29,726 nucleotides of DNA from Bacillota bacterium. Its GTDB lineage: Bacteria > Bacillota > Clostridia > Christensenellales > Aristaeellaceae. The translations under genes and the position numbers were made by a program. Within the stretch, counting starts at the first letter, position 1; each line of letters begins with the position of its first letter. The notes below the pieces were generated by a model. The model saw only the letters and a list, made by a program, of their open reading frames with translations. It ran no database searches and had not been told where the DNA came from. Shown here piece by piece: positions 7,097 to 14,038 of the stretch. The DNA is taken from positions 1 to 29,726 of the forward strand of contig JAEYRW010000021.1 of the NCBI GenBank assembly GCA_023435435.1, read 5' to 3'.

Positions 7097-8067
7097 AGGC
7101 GATTTTACTTTGCGAATCGGACGCCTGGAAGCGCGTCTACGGCCCTTCTCAGCTTGCGCGCCTGGCGGACATGGCGGAGCTTGAACCCCGCGCCCATCAA
7201 TTGGCGGACGCGCCGGACGCCGCGCTGATCTTCTCCACATGGGGCATGCCCGCCCCGGATGGGGAAGAAATCGCCCGCAGGTTTCCCGGTCTCAAGGCGG
7301 TCTTTTACGCGGCGGGTTCCGTACAGGGCTTCGCGCGGCCATTTCTCGAAAACGGTGTCCGCGTGTTCAGCGCGTGGCGCGCCAACGCGGTGCCCGTGGC
7401 GGAGTACACCCTCGCGCAGATCCTGCTCGCGGCGAAGGGGTATTTCGGCGCGCAGGCGGCCATGCGCGCCTCCCGCGCCCGGGCGGCGGAATTCGCCGCC
7501 GCGCATCCCGGCATGTATGACGTGAAGATCGGACTGCTCGGCTGCGGCGCCATCGGGCGCATGGTGGCGGAGAAATTAAAGGCGTTTGCCTGTGAGGTGT
7601 GGGTGTACGATCCCTTCGTGCCGGATGCGGTGCTCCGGGAGCTGGGCGCGCACCGCGCGACGATGGCGGAAATCTTCGGGGGCTGCGACGTGGTGTCGAA
7701 CCACCTCGCCAACCTCCCGGCCACCAGGGGGATCATCCGGCGCGAACACCTCCTTTCCATGAAGGAGTCCGCCACGTTCGTCAACACCGGGCGCGGTGCC
7801 CAGCTCAGCGAAACCGATCTTTGCGATCTCTTGAAGCGAAAACCGTCCGTCACCGCGCTTCTGGACGTGCTTGAGGACGAGGGGAATTCCGACGAAAGCC
7901 CGCTGAGCGCGCTGCCCAACTGTTTCCTGACGCCCCACATCGCGGGTTCCATGGGCAATGAGGTGCGCCGGATGGCGGAATACATGATTGACGAATGCGA
8001 GCGCTTCCTTGCGGGCGAAAAGCCCGTCCACGAGGTGACCTTGTCCATGCTCGAGACCATGGCGTAG
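7093..8067 (+). CDS. D-isomer-specific 2-hydroxyacid dehydrogenase family protein
   Basis: A 324-residue NAD(P)-dependent oxidoreductase of the phosphoglycerate-dehydrogenase/formate-dehydrogenase-like family. The Rossmann motif is GLLGCGAIG (Gly150, Gly152, Gly155). The catalytic triad is visible as Arg234 (NTGRGAQ), Glu263 (LDVLEDE) and His282 (TPHIAGS). There is no ACT or other regulatory domain, so it is not a typical SerA. The substrate is unknown. The gene starts on the ATGA shared with the nucleosidase stop and is followed 9 bases later by a TIM-barrel gene. The three form one transcription unit, perhaps handling the sugar moiety released from a nucleoside, which is inference from context only. 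Confidence 0.9.
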   Translation: MKAILLCESDAWKRVYGPSQLARLADMAELEPRAHQLADAPDAALIFSTWGMPAPDGEEIARRFPGLKAVFYAAGSVQGFARPFLENGVRVFSAWRANAVPVAEYTLAQILLAAKGYFGAQAAMRASRARAAEFAAAHPGMYDVKIGLLGCGAIGRMVAEKLKAFACEVWVYDPFVPDAVLRELGAHRATMAEIFGGCDVVSNHLANLPATRGIIRREHLLSMKESATFVNTGRGAQLSETDLCDLLKRKPSVTALLDVLEDEGNSDESPLSALPNCFLTPHIAGSMGNEVRRMAEYMIDECERFLAGEKPVHEVTLSMLETMA

Positions 8068-8076
8068 GAGGTTTAT

Positions 8077-8820
8077 ATGCCGATTCCGGGACTTGTGTCC
8101 GTTACATTCCGAAACAAAACCACGCGGGAAATCTGCGCGCTGTGCGCGCGGGCGGGCCTCAAATCCATCGAGTGGGGCGGCGACATCCACGTGCCGCCCG
8201 ACGGGGATAACGCCCGGGAGGTGGCCCGCATGAGCGGCGATGCCGGGCTCGAAATCTGCGCCTACGGCAGCTACTTTCGGGTAGGCGATCCCCTCGAGGC
8301 GTTTCTGCGGAACCTCGACGCCGCCGCCGCGCTCGGTGCGCCCGCCATCCGGGTATGGCTCGGGTCGAAGGGGTCCGCGGAAGTCGGCGCCGGCGAGCGC
8401 GCCGCGCTGCTTCAGTCCCTCGCCGCGATTTGCCAAAAGGCCGAGGAGCGGGGGATGCTTGTGGCGCCCGAGTTCCACGGCGGCACGCTGACGGACGACA
8501 TCTCCTCCGTCGAGACTCTCATGGATGAGACGCGGGAACTGGAAAACCTCCGCTTCTATTGGCAGCCCCGCTGGGACTGGCCCGAGGCGGAGCGTCTGCG
8601 CGCGCTGGAGACCGTCCGTCCGCGCCTTTTGCACGTTCACGCGTTTACGTGGCATCACGCAGGCGGAATCGAGCGCCGTCCCCTCGCGGACGGGGCGGCG
8701 ATGTGGGAAAAGGCGCTTGCGCGATTGACCGATACCCGCGTGCTGCTGGAGTTTGTGCAGGGCGACGGGGAAGAAGCGCTTCTGCGGGATGCCCGCGCGC
8801 TGACCGATTGGATCGGGTGA
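8077..8820 (+). CDS. Sugar phosphate isomerase/epimerase family TIM-barrel protein
   Basis: A 247-residue protein of the xylose-isomerase-like (AP endonuclease family 2) TIM-barrel fold. Visible beta strands include SIEWGGD (about 28-34), ICAYGSYF, AIRVWLG, LVAPEFHGG with Glu and His, FYWQPRWDW and LLHVHAFTW. These are the positions where such enzymes bind a divalent metal and a ketose or aldose. The exact substrate is not predictable. A strong TAGGAGG lies 7 bases before the ATG, and the dehydrogenase stop is 9 bases upstream. It is the last gene of the operon, with a clear bidirectional terminator about 130 bases downstream. Bases 8821-8940 hold no gene I can support. Confidence 0.88.
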   Translation: MPIPGLVSVTFRNKTTREICALCARAGLKSIEWGGDIHVPPDGDNAREVARMSGDAGLEICAYGSYFRVGDPLEAFLRNLDAAAALGAPAIRVWLGSKGSAEVGAGERAALLQSLAAICQKAEERGMLVAPEFHGGTLTDDISSVETLMDETRELENLRFYWQPRWDWPEAERLRALETVRPRLLHVHAFTWHHAGGIERRPLADGAAMWEKALARLTDTRVLLEFVQGDGEEALLRDARALTDWIG

Positions 8821-8940
8821 AGGAGGGGGATACGGACACACTGCGCTTCTGTTCGCGGACGGGTCATTTTGAAAGACGCGCGGGGGACGCACATCGCCGT
8901 GCCGCTCTACATCTCAGTGCTATGCCGGTTCAGCGCAATC

Positions 8941-8984
8941 AAAAAGCGCCCGTTTCCCGAAAAGGGAGGCGGGCACTTTTTTTC
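8941..8984. terminator. Bidirectional intrinsic terminator between convergent operons
   Basis: An 11-bp stem GCCCGTTTCCC (8948-8958) and GGGAGGCGGGC (8964-8974) with two G-U pairs and loop GAAAA, flanked by A5 on the left (8941-8945) and T7 on the right (8977-8983). It can serve both the nucleosidase operon (plus) and the CapA operon (minus), whose stop codon is at 8987. Confidence 0.9.
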
Positions 8985-8986
8985 GG

Positions 8987-10363
8987 CTATTCGGTCAGCA
9001 CGGTAAACCCGTCCGTTCCCAGTTGGTCGACGATTTCGTGATAGGTCTTGACCATCTGGTTATATTGGTCGGCGCTCATGCCGTCGGGCTGGTTCTCCAG
9101 GTACTTGGCGGAGGAAATTACGGTGTACTTGTCGTCCTGCTTCCAGACGTAGATGGGCACATAACCGATGTTTTCCGTGCGGAAGGAGCCGTCCGCCTGT
9201 TCCTGAATGGTGAAGTCCAGGATGATGCCGCAGTCGGTGTACTGCATGGTCATCGTGCTGATGAAGTTGCCCATGGAGTAGATGACAAACACCTGCTTCT
9301 GGTTTCCCGCGTCGTCGGTGCCTTCCACCACCTGCATGGGCTGCACCATGTGGGAGTGGCTCCCGAGGATGATGTCCGCCCCGGCCTTGGCGAGCTTTTT
9401 GGCGTACTTATACTGTGTCTCGTCCGGCACGTTGACGTTCTCGGTGCCCCAGTGGGGCAGCGCGATCACGACCTCCGCGCCCGCCTCGCGCAGCTTTTTG
9501 ATGTCGTCCTCGATGTCCGCCTTGTAGAGGTACGGGACGCCGTATTCCTGCGCGGCCTTGTCGGAGTAATTCTCCATGGTGTTCGTGGTGTGCGTATAGG
9601 CGACAAAGCCGATCTTGATGCCGTTGACCGTGTAGATCACCGGCGTGTCGCGCTCCTCCTGGGTGCGGTACGCGCCGACGTGGTCGAAGCCGTACTTTTC
9701 GACGAGGTCCACATCCTGCACCAGGCCGTCGAACCACCTGTCCAGCATGTGATTGTTGGCCATGGTGAAAAAGTCGATTCCGCAGTCCTTGAGCGTCTCG
9801 AGCACGGATTCCGGCGTGTTAAACTGGGGATAGCCGGAATAGGCCGTGTTCTTGTACTTTCCAACCGTGGTTTCCAGGTTCGCGATGGTGAAATCGGCGG
9901 CGGCCAGCGAATCCTTGATGAACTTGAATTGCAGGCTGAAATCGTACGTCCCGTCGCTCTTTTTCGCCATGGCGAGCTGTTCCTTATGGAACATGACGTC
10001 GCCGATCACGCGGATGTGCGCGGAGCGAAGCCCGCTCGTCGAAGGCGCTTGGGTCGCGGCAGACACCGCGGCGTCCGTCGATTCGGACGTCTGACCGGTT
10101 GCCTCGGCAGGTTCGGCCGACGGCTCCGCGGACGGCGCGACGCTCGCGTTCGCTTCCGGCGCCGTGAGGACGAGGCCCGTGGCGGTGGGCGCGACGATGA
10201 CCGGACCGCCGGTCTTGTCCGTGTTTGCACCATGGATCAGCAGAACAATGAGAATCACGAGGGCGACCAGCGCGGCTGCGACGGCGCCGGAGATGATCCG
10301 CCTGCGGATGAGCGCCTGCCTCCGCCTCGAACGCGGGGCGCGGTACCTGTTGTTGCTTGTCAA
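8987..10363 (-). CDS. Membrane-anchored CapA family protein (PGA_cap metallophosphatase-like)
   Basis: A 458-residue protein. Residues 1-22 are strongly basic and 23-43 form a membrane helix, so the rest should be outside the cell. Residues about 45-112 are a low-complexity Ala/Ser/Glu/Pro/Thr linker. The CapA domain then runs to the C-terminus with the family's motifs in order: GDVMFH (Asp122), NLETTVG, ANNHMLD, LPHWGTE and GSHSHMVQPM, the expected metal-binding residues of a calcineurin-like fold. CapA is known from poly-gamma-glutamate export, but no capB, capC or capE genes are nearby, so a role in envelope polymer or peptide processing is all that can be said. It follows the zinc-ribbon gene by 15 bases. 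Confidence 0.9.
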   Translation of the reverse strand: MTSNNRYRAPRSRRRQALIRRRIISGAVAAALVALVILIVLLIHGANTDKTGGPVIVAPTATGLVLTAPEANASVAPSAEPSAEPAEATGQTSESTDAAVSAATQAPSTSGLRSAHIRVIGDVMFHKEQLAMAKKSDGTYDFSLQFKFIKDSLAAADFTIANLETTVGKYKNTAYSGYPQFNTPESVLETLKDCGIDFFTMANNHMLDRWFDGLVQDVDLVEKYGFDHVGAYRTQEERDTPVIYTVNGIKIGFVAYTHTTNTMENYSDKAAQEYGVPYLYKADIEDDIKKLREAGAEVVIALPHWGTENVNVPDETQYKYAKKLAKAGADIILGSHSHMVQPMQVVEGTDDAGNQKQVFVIYSMGNFISTMTMQYTDCGIILDFTIQEQADGSFRTENIGYVPIYVWKQDDKYTVISSAKYLENQPDGMSADQYNQMVKTYHEIVDQLGTDGFTVLTE

Positions 10364-10378
10364 GCCGTTAACTCCTTG

Positions 10379-10909
10379 TCAGGTCGTTTCTTCGTTCGTT
10401 TCTTCGTCCGCTTCGCCGTCGTCCGCCGGCAAGGTGAATTCATGGCCGCAGCCTTCGCAGAAGCGCACATTTTCCGCGCGCTCGGCGCCGCAGTCGGGGC
10501 AGATTTCGATCTCGGGGGGCTCCTCCTCGGGGGCTTCCTCCGCCTCGATCTCCGGCTCGAGCTTCGCGCCGCATTGGGGGCAGAATTTCGCGAGGCGCTG
10601 CACCTGCGCGCCGCATTCCGTGCAGCGCTTGACGTCGTTGAGCTTGTCCAGTTCCTTTCGGTAATCCGCGATGCGCTCCTTCAAGGCGGTGACGCCCGCG
10701 AAGAGCTCTTCCGCATCCGAAAAGGACTTTCCTTCGGCGTGCGCGGCGTAGGCAACCTGGCCGATGGCGGTGAAGATTCCCTGAATCTCGTCCTCCGCCT
10801 CCTTGATCTGCGATTCAATCCGCTTCATCGCCATAGAATCATTCGTCTTTTTTTGAAGCCCCTTGACTGTTTCCGAAACCTTCTTGGAGGCCTGATCGAA
10901 TATGCTCAT
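10379..10909 (-). CDS. Coiled-coil protein with two C-terminal zinc ribbons
   Basis: A 176-residue cytoplasmic protein. Residues 1 to about 90 are helical and charged, predicted coiled coil. Two zinc-ribbon modules follow: CTECG...CPQCG near residues 96-115 and CPDCG...CEGCG near 138-158, separated by a Glu-rich linker. The C-terminus is an acidic Asp/Glu/Thr tail. No signal peptide or membrane helix is seen. GAAAGGAG lies 7 bases before the ATG. It is the first gene of a two-gene unit with the CapA-like protein. The function is not known. Similar zinc-ribbon proteins are frequent in Clostridia, and another (27023-28507) occurs in this window. Confidence 0.85.
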   Translation of the reverse strand: MSIFDQASKKVSETVKGLQKKTNDSMAMKRIESQIKEAEDEIQGIFTAIGQVAYAAHAEGKSFSDAEELFAGVTALKERIADYRKELDKLNDVKRCTECGAQVQRLAKFCPQCGAKLEPEIEAEEAPEEEPPEIEICPDCGAERAENVRFCEGCGHEFTLPADDGEADEETNEETT

Positions 10910-10946
10910 GGAAACGCTCCTTTCAATGATAAATATACAGAATAAT

Positions 10947-10970
10947 CATAATACTTTTGCGCGTATTATG
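10947..10970. promoter_or_regulatory. Inverted repeat, possible operator between divergent operons
   Basis: CATAATAC (10947-10954) and GTATTATG (10963-10970) are perfect 8-bp arms around an 8-base spacer. On the minus strand TATTAT inside the left arm can be paired with TTGCTT 18 bases upstream as a promoter for the zinc-ribbon/CapA unit, so a bound dimer would cover a -10 box. The AT-rich arms stand out in this GC-rich sequence. The plus-strand promoter for the YetF gene is not clear. Confidence 0.45.
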
Positions 10971-11053
10971 CAAGCAAAATCAACGAATGCGGGAATTTTT
11001 CCGCGTCCGTGTGGAGATATTACGCGTATTAGACGCGCAAGGAGGGCAATTTG

Positions 11054-11770
11054 ATGCTTACGTTGTTTCTGCGCGCGATGATTCTCTATATTGTCATGAT
11101 TGTCGTCATGCGCGGGATGGGCAGACGCCAGCTCGGCCAGTTTCAACCCTACGAGTTCGCCATGACAATCCTCATCGCGGACATCATCGCCACGCCCATG
11201 GAGAGCGTTTCGACGCCCCTTCTGCAGGGGCTTCTTCCGGTGGCGGCGCTTTTTGTGGTGCATTGCGCAATCACCCTCATCGACATGAAGTCGGACAGGG
11301 CGCGCGCGGTTATTTCCGGAAAGCCCGCGGTCGTCATTTCCAAAGGCATCGTCAACGAAAAGGAACTTGAGCGGCTGTGCATCAGCCTTTCCGACCTTCT
11401 GGAGGGCCTGCGCGGCGACGGAATGCTGGACCCCGCCGAGGTGGGCACAGCCATTGTGGAGGCAAACGGCAGGATTTCGGCCTTTCCGCGCTCCAGCAAG
11501 CGGCCGCCCACCACATCCGAGATGGGCATCGACGCAGGCTATGAAGGCCTGCCGATGATCCTCGTCATGGACGGCCGCGCGCAAAAAAATAACCTGACCC
11601 AGTGCGGCAAGGACCTCGACTGGCTCAGGGAAGAGCTCGCGCACGTGGGCCTTGAGATCGAAAGCACCTATTTCGCTTTTCTGGACACAAAGGGCGCGCT
11701 CACGGCGCAGCGAAGGGGCGGGGGCATGGAGCACGCCCAGGCCGTCTCGCCCGCGGAGGTCAACTGGTAG
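11054..11770 (+). CDS. DUF421 (YetF-like) membrane protein
   Basis: A 238-residue protein of the YetF/YrbG family. The N-terminal half has about three membrane helices (residues 1-20, about 35-50, and about 58-80), with the conserved RGMGRRQLGQ and YEFAMTILIADIIATPM segments. The C-terminal soluble part (ISGKPAVVISKGIVNEKEL, then TAIVEANGRISAFP) is the typical YetF alpha/beta domain. The cellular role is not established; some members are linked to spore or membrane physiology. The ATG at 11054 is favoured over the adjacent TTG at 11051 because GGAGGG lies 7 bases before it. It overlaps the DUF4363 gene by one base (TAGTG). Confidence 0.9.
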   Translation: MLTLFLRAMILYIVMIVVMRGMGRRQLGQFQPYEFAMTILIADIIATPMESVSTPLLQGLLPVAALFVVHCAITLIDMKSDRARAVISGKPAVVISKGIVNEKELERLCISLSDLLEGLRGDGMLDPAEVGTAIVEANGRISAFPRSSKRPPTTSEMGIDAGYEGLPMILVMDGRAQKNNLTQCGKDLDWLREELAHVGLEIESTYFAFLDTKGALTAQRRGGGMEHAQAVSPAEVNW

Positions 11771-12153
11771 TGAAGGCAACGTTTATCGCCATGTGCACGG
11801 TGCTCGTCTTCTCGCTCGCGCTGTGCCTGTTTTCGCTTTTTTACCAGCAAAGAACCCTCGAGGGGCTGGACGGGATGCGCAACGAGGCGGTCAGCCTCGT
11901 GAACGCGGGGGACCGCGCGGGCGCGGAGGAAAAGGTGACCCAGCTCGCAGATTCGTTTGAAAACCGGTCGAAGATTCTCGAACTGATCGCGTCGCACAAC
12001 GATTTGCACGACGCGTATCTGCACATCGTCGGCGCGCAGATCAGCCTTGAACTGGACGACATCAACGACGCCTGCAAGGAGCTGGCGCTTCTGGGCGAGA
12101 CACTCAGCCACCTCCGGCAGCACGAGGCGTTTACCTTCAGCAACCTCTACTAG
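11770..12153 (+). CDS. DUF4363 family protein
   Basis: A 127-residue protein with one N-terminal membrane helix (residues about 4-24), then a helical extracytoplasmic domain rich in Glu, Asp and Leu. DUF4363 genes commonly sit directly after a DUF421 gene in Clostridia, and this arrangement is repeated here: the GTG start overlaps the YetF stop. The two proteins probably work together in the membrane, but no function is known. Its stop overlaps the 3' end of the convergent flavoprotein gene by 4 bases, leaving no room for a terminator between them. Confidence 0.82.
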   Translation: MKATFIAMCTVLVFSLALCLFSLFYQQRTLEGLDGMRNEAVSLVNAGDRAGAEEKVTQLADSFENRSKILELIASHNDLHDAYLHIVGAQISLELDDINDACKELALLGETLSHLRQHEAFTFSNLY

Positions 12154-12734
12154 CGCAGCTTCAGGATCATCTCCGCCATGTTGTCGCCCAGGGTCTCAAA
12201 CGTGCGGATGCCCTCCGCGTCGTTCTCAATGTCGCCGATGTCCCGGGAAAGGGTCATGTTCCAATAGCTGGAGGTGGCGATGGGCATCTGGGAGATGCCG
12301 AACAGATAGTTGATGGAGGCGTAGGTGACGTTTCCGCCCGCGCGGCGCACGGACACCACGGGCGCGCCGATTTTTCCCTTCAGAAGGCCGCCGTTGGCGC
12401 CGGAAACGAAACCGCAGCGGTCGATGAACGCCTTGGTTTCGGTGGTGAGGTTGCTGTAATAGGTTGGCGAGCCGATCAAGAGCCCGTCGGCCTCCCACAC
12501 GCGCCCGAGGATTTCGTTCATTCCGTCGTCGTCGAATGCGCAGCGCTTTTCGGGATGCGAGCGGCACCAGCCGCAAGCCTGGCAGCCGCGTACCCGCAGT
12601 CCGCCCAACTGAATGTGTTCCACGCGAATGCCCCGGGCGGCAAGCTTCTCGCCCGCAATTTCGAGTGCCCGCCGGGTATTCCCGTTCTTGCGGGGGCTTC
12701 CGTTGATGGCCAGTACCATTTTTTCCAATTCCAT
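12150..12734 (-). CDS. Iron-sulfur flavoprotein-like (NADPH-dependent FMN reductase fold) protein
   Basis: A 194-residue flavodoxin-fold protein. NGSPRKNGNT (residues 11-20) is the FMN-phosphate loop and GSPTYYSN lies in the flavin-binding region. Cys51, Cys54, Cys57 and Cys65 form CxxCxxC-x7-C, the compact cluster motif of Isf proteins that bind a [4Fe-4S] cluster next to FMN. These act as electron carriers or reduce O2 and peroxide in anaerobes. AAGGAGG lies only 3 bases before the ATG at 12734; TTG two codons later (9 bases away) or the ATG at codon 6 are alternative starts. The promoter overlaps the upstream intergenic region at 12752-12780, giving a very short leader. Confidence 0.87.
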   Translation of the reverse strand: MELEKMVLAINGSPRKNGNTRRALEIAGEKLAARGIRVEHIQLGGLRVRGCQACGWCRSHPEKRCAFDDDGMNEILGRVWEADGLLIGSPTYYSNLTTETKAFIDRCGFVSGANGGLLKGKIGAPVVSVRRAGGNVTYASINYLFGISQMPIATSSYWNMTLSRDIGDIENDAEGIRTFETLGDNMAEMILKLR

Positions 12735-12751
12735 CGACCTCCTTTTCCATG

Positions 12752-12780
12752 ATTATACGAGACGATTGCCATTTTCGCAA
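12752..12780 (-). promoter_or_regulatory. Sigma-A-type promoter for the Isf-like gene
   Basis: Minus-strand TTGCGA (12780-12775), a 17-base spacer and a perfect TATAAT (12757-12752). The predicted start point is only about 10-12 bases from the ATG, just enough to include the RBS. Confidence 0.65.
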
Positions 12781-12813
12781 GCGCCCGCATTTGATGATGT
12801 GGGAGTGATTTTT

Positions 12814-13656
12814 ATGACGACAAGGGAACTTCTATACCTTTCTTGGCTTTCCTACATAGATTTGCCCGAACTGTACCGGACGCTTCTGGCCCGGGGCGGC
12901 AAGGTGCCCGTTTCCGCGCTGGCTGACACGATTTTGCGCATGGACGCGGCGGGTGCGCTGCCCTGCGTCAAACTGAACGACGCGGCGCGCGCGGCTGCGC
13001 GCGAAATGAAAAATTCCGCCGCCGTCTTGACGGGCTACGTCAATGACAATCAGGGGGACGGCTTCGTCGCCTACACATTTGAGGACGAAGGCAAAACCAT
13101 CGTCGCCATGCGCGGCTCGGAATCGCGGGGCGAATGCGTGCCCACAAACGTGGACTGGACGGACAACTTCTGTGAACCGTTCGCGGGCTCGGTGCAGTCT
13201 CCGGACATCAAAAAAATCGCCGCGCGCGATCCGACGGGCGAGGTCATCTTCACGGGACACTCCAAGGGCGGTCACAACGCCCTGTACGCGCGCGCGGTTT
13301 CCGAAAACCCCGACGCCCGGGCGGTGGCGTTCAATGCCCAGGGATTCGCCCACGGCGCGCTTACCCGGGAACAGGAGGATCGGCTCGCGGACGGCGCCGT
13401 CAATTACGTGGTGTCCGCGGACCTCATCGGCGCGCTGCTCGAGCACCCGGAGCGCCGCGTCTTCGTCAGGCAGACCCCTGACACGGAGGCGCACATGCCG
13501 GAGGCGTTTCTGTTCGATGCGCGCGGCGAACCCATTCCGACGCTGCGCGTGCCCAAATCCCTCGCGGCGGAGCTGACCACCCGCGCGGTCGACCGCGCGC
13601 TGGGCGGGGGCACGCGGGAAAAGCTGAAGCGGTTCTGCAAGGCGATCGTGCGATAA
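12814..13656 (+). CDS. Mbeg1-like (DUF2974) alpha/beta hydrolase
   Basis: A 280-residue lipase-like hydrolase. The nucleophile elbow is GHSKGGHNALYA, with Ser150 as the predicted nucleophile. The preceding DGFVAYTFE...IVAMRGSE and DWTDNF segments are typical of the DUF2974 family. Candidates for the acid and His lie near FVRQTPDTEAHMPEAF. There is no signal peptide, so it acts in the cytoplasm or at the membrane surface, on an unknown ester or acyl substrate. The start at 12814 has GGGAG 8 bases upstream; the open frame extends upstream to 12613 only as antisense of the Isf-like gene. The gene stands alone. Confidence 0.85.
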   Translation: MTTRELLYLSWLSYIDLPELYRTLLARGGKVPVSALADTILRMDAAGALPCVKLNDAARAAAREMKNSAAVLTGYVNDNQGDGFVAYTFEDEGKTIVAMRGSESRGECVPTNVDWTDNFCEPFAGSVQSPDIKKIAARDPTGEVIFTGHSKGGHNALYARAVSENPDARAVAFNAQGFAHGALTREQEDRLADGAVNYVVSADLIGALLEHPERRVFVRQTPDTEAHMPEAFLFDARGEPIPTLRVPKSLAAELTTRAVDRALGGGTREKLKRFCKAIVR

Positions 13657-13742
13657 TCCGAAATCCCGGATGAGCCGATTCTCCGCGCGAAGGCGCGTGT
13701 GTGACGTCGCATGACGAACATATTACATGCTCGAGGCGCATA

Positions 13743-13928
13743 TTGAGAGGGGCGGTTACAGCGCGAAAATTCAGCGCGACAAACACCGGATTCAAGTTCA
13801 GTCCGCCGGCGGAGAATGGCGAAGTCATTGCCACCTCGGAGGGCTGCGCCGGCGAAGACGCCTGCACGAACGGCATCGAAAGCGTCCGCAAGAACGCGCC
13901 GGCGGGGAAGGACATTCAGGAAGACTGA
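13743..13928 (+). CDS. Small DUF1508 (YegP-like) single-repeat protein, possibly degenerate
   Basis: The frame contains NTGFKF, NGEVIATSEG and NGIESVRKNAP, which match the DUF1508/YegP repeat closely in order and spacing. The family usually has one or two repeats of about 50 residues; here there is one, giving about 61 residues from a TTG at 13743 (GAGG 6 bases upstream). The frame is open back to an ATG at 13701, without an RBS. The usual start of the repeat (a Met-Gly-Lys-Phe type beginning) is altered to TARKFSAT, and the middle holds SPPAENG and GCAGEDAC instead of the common segments. It may be a diverged gene or a remnant. A good terminator follows 10 bases after the stop, favouring a real transcript. 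Confidence 0.6.
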   Translation: MRGAVTARKFSATNTGFKFSPPAENGEVIATSEGCAGEDACTNGIESVRKNAPAGKDIQED

Positions 13929-13937
13929 TTCCATGGG

Positions 13938-13968
13938 AAAACCCGATTCCGTGCGAATCGGGTTTTTT
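13938..13968 (+). terminator. Intrinsic terminator after the DUF1508 gene
   Basis: A 12-bp stem AAAACCCGATTC (13938-13949) and GAATCGGGTTTT (13955-13966), loop of 5, with a run of six Ts that begins inside the stem and ends at 13968. The A-run at 13938-13941 could let it work on the minus strand too. Confidence 0.88.
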
Positions 13969-13980
13969 GACCTTCCGCCG

Positions 13981-14009
13981 TGGACATTCCGTTCCGCCGG
14001 TGCTATACT
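13981..14009 (+). promoter_or_regulatory. Sigma-A-type promoter for the MFS transporter
   Basis: TGGACA (13981-13986), a 17-base spacer and TATACT (14004-14009). The start point would be near 14016, about 23 bases from the ATG at 14039, with GGAGG between. Confidence 0.75.
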
Positions 14010-14038
14010 TGTTTTGTACCAACAATCGGAGGTCTCTG

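Noticed and set aside
7093..8067. Phosphoglycerate dehydrogenase (serA)
   Set aside because: The protein has the family's catalytic residues but no ACT or ASB regulatory domain, and its neighbours are not serine biosynthesis genes.
8987..10363. A poly-gamma-glutamate capsule operon
   Set aside because: Only a CapA-like protein is present. The neighbours are a zinc-ribbon protein and unrelated operons, so capsule synthesis cannot be claimed.
9023..10945. A 640-residue open frame on the plus strand across the CapA and zinc-ribbon genes
   Set aside because: It is the antisense shadow of two well-supported minus-strand genes in GC-rich codon usage. It has no RBS, and its sequence is Val/His/Gly/Arg-rich without domains.
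13727..14038. An N-terminal extension of the MFS transporter of about 104 residues
   Set aside because: It would cross the DUF1508 unit, an intrinsic terminator and the MFS promoter. The ATG at 14039 has GGAGG and fits the start of helix 1.
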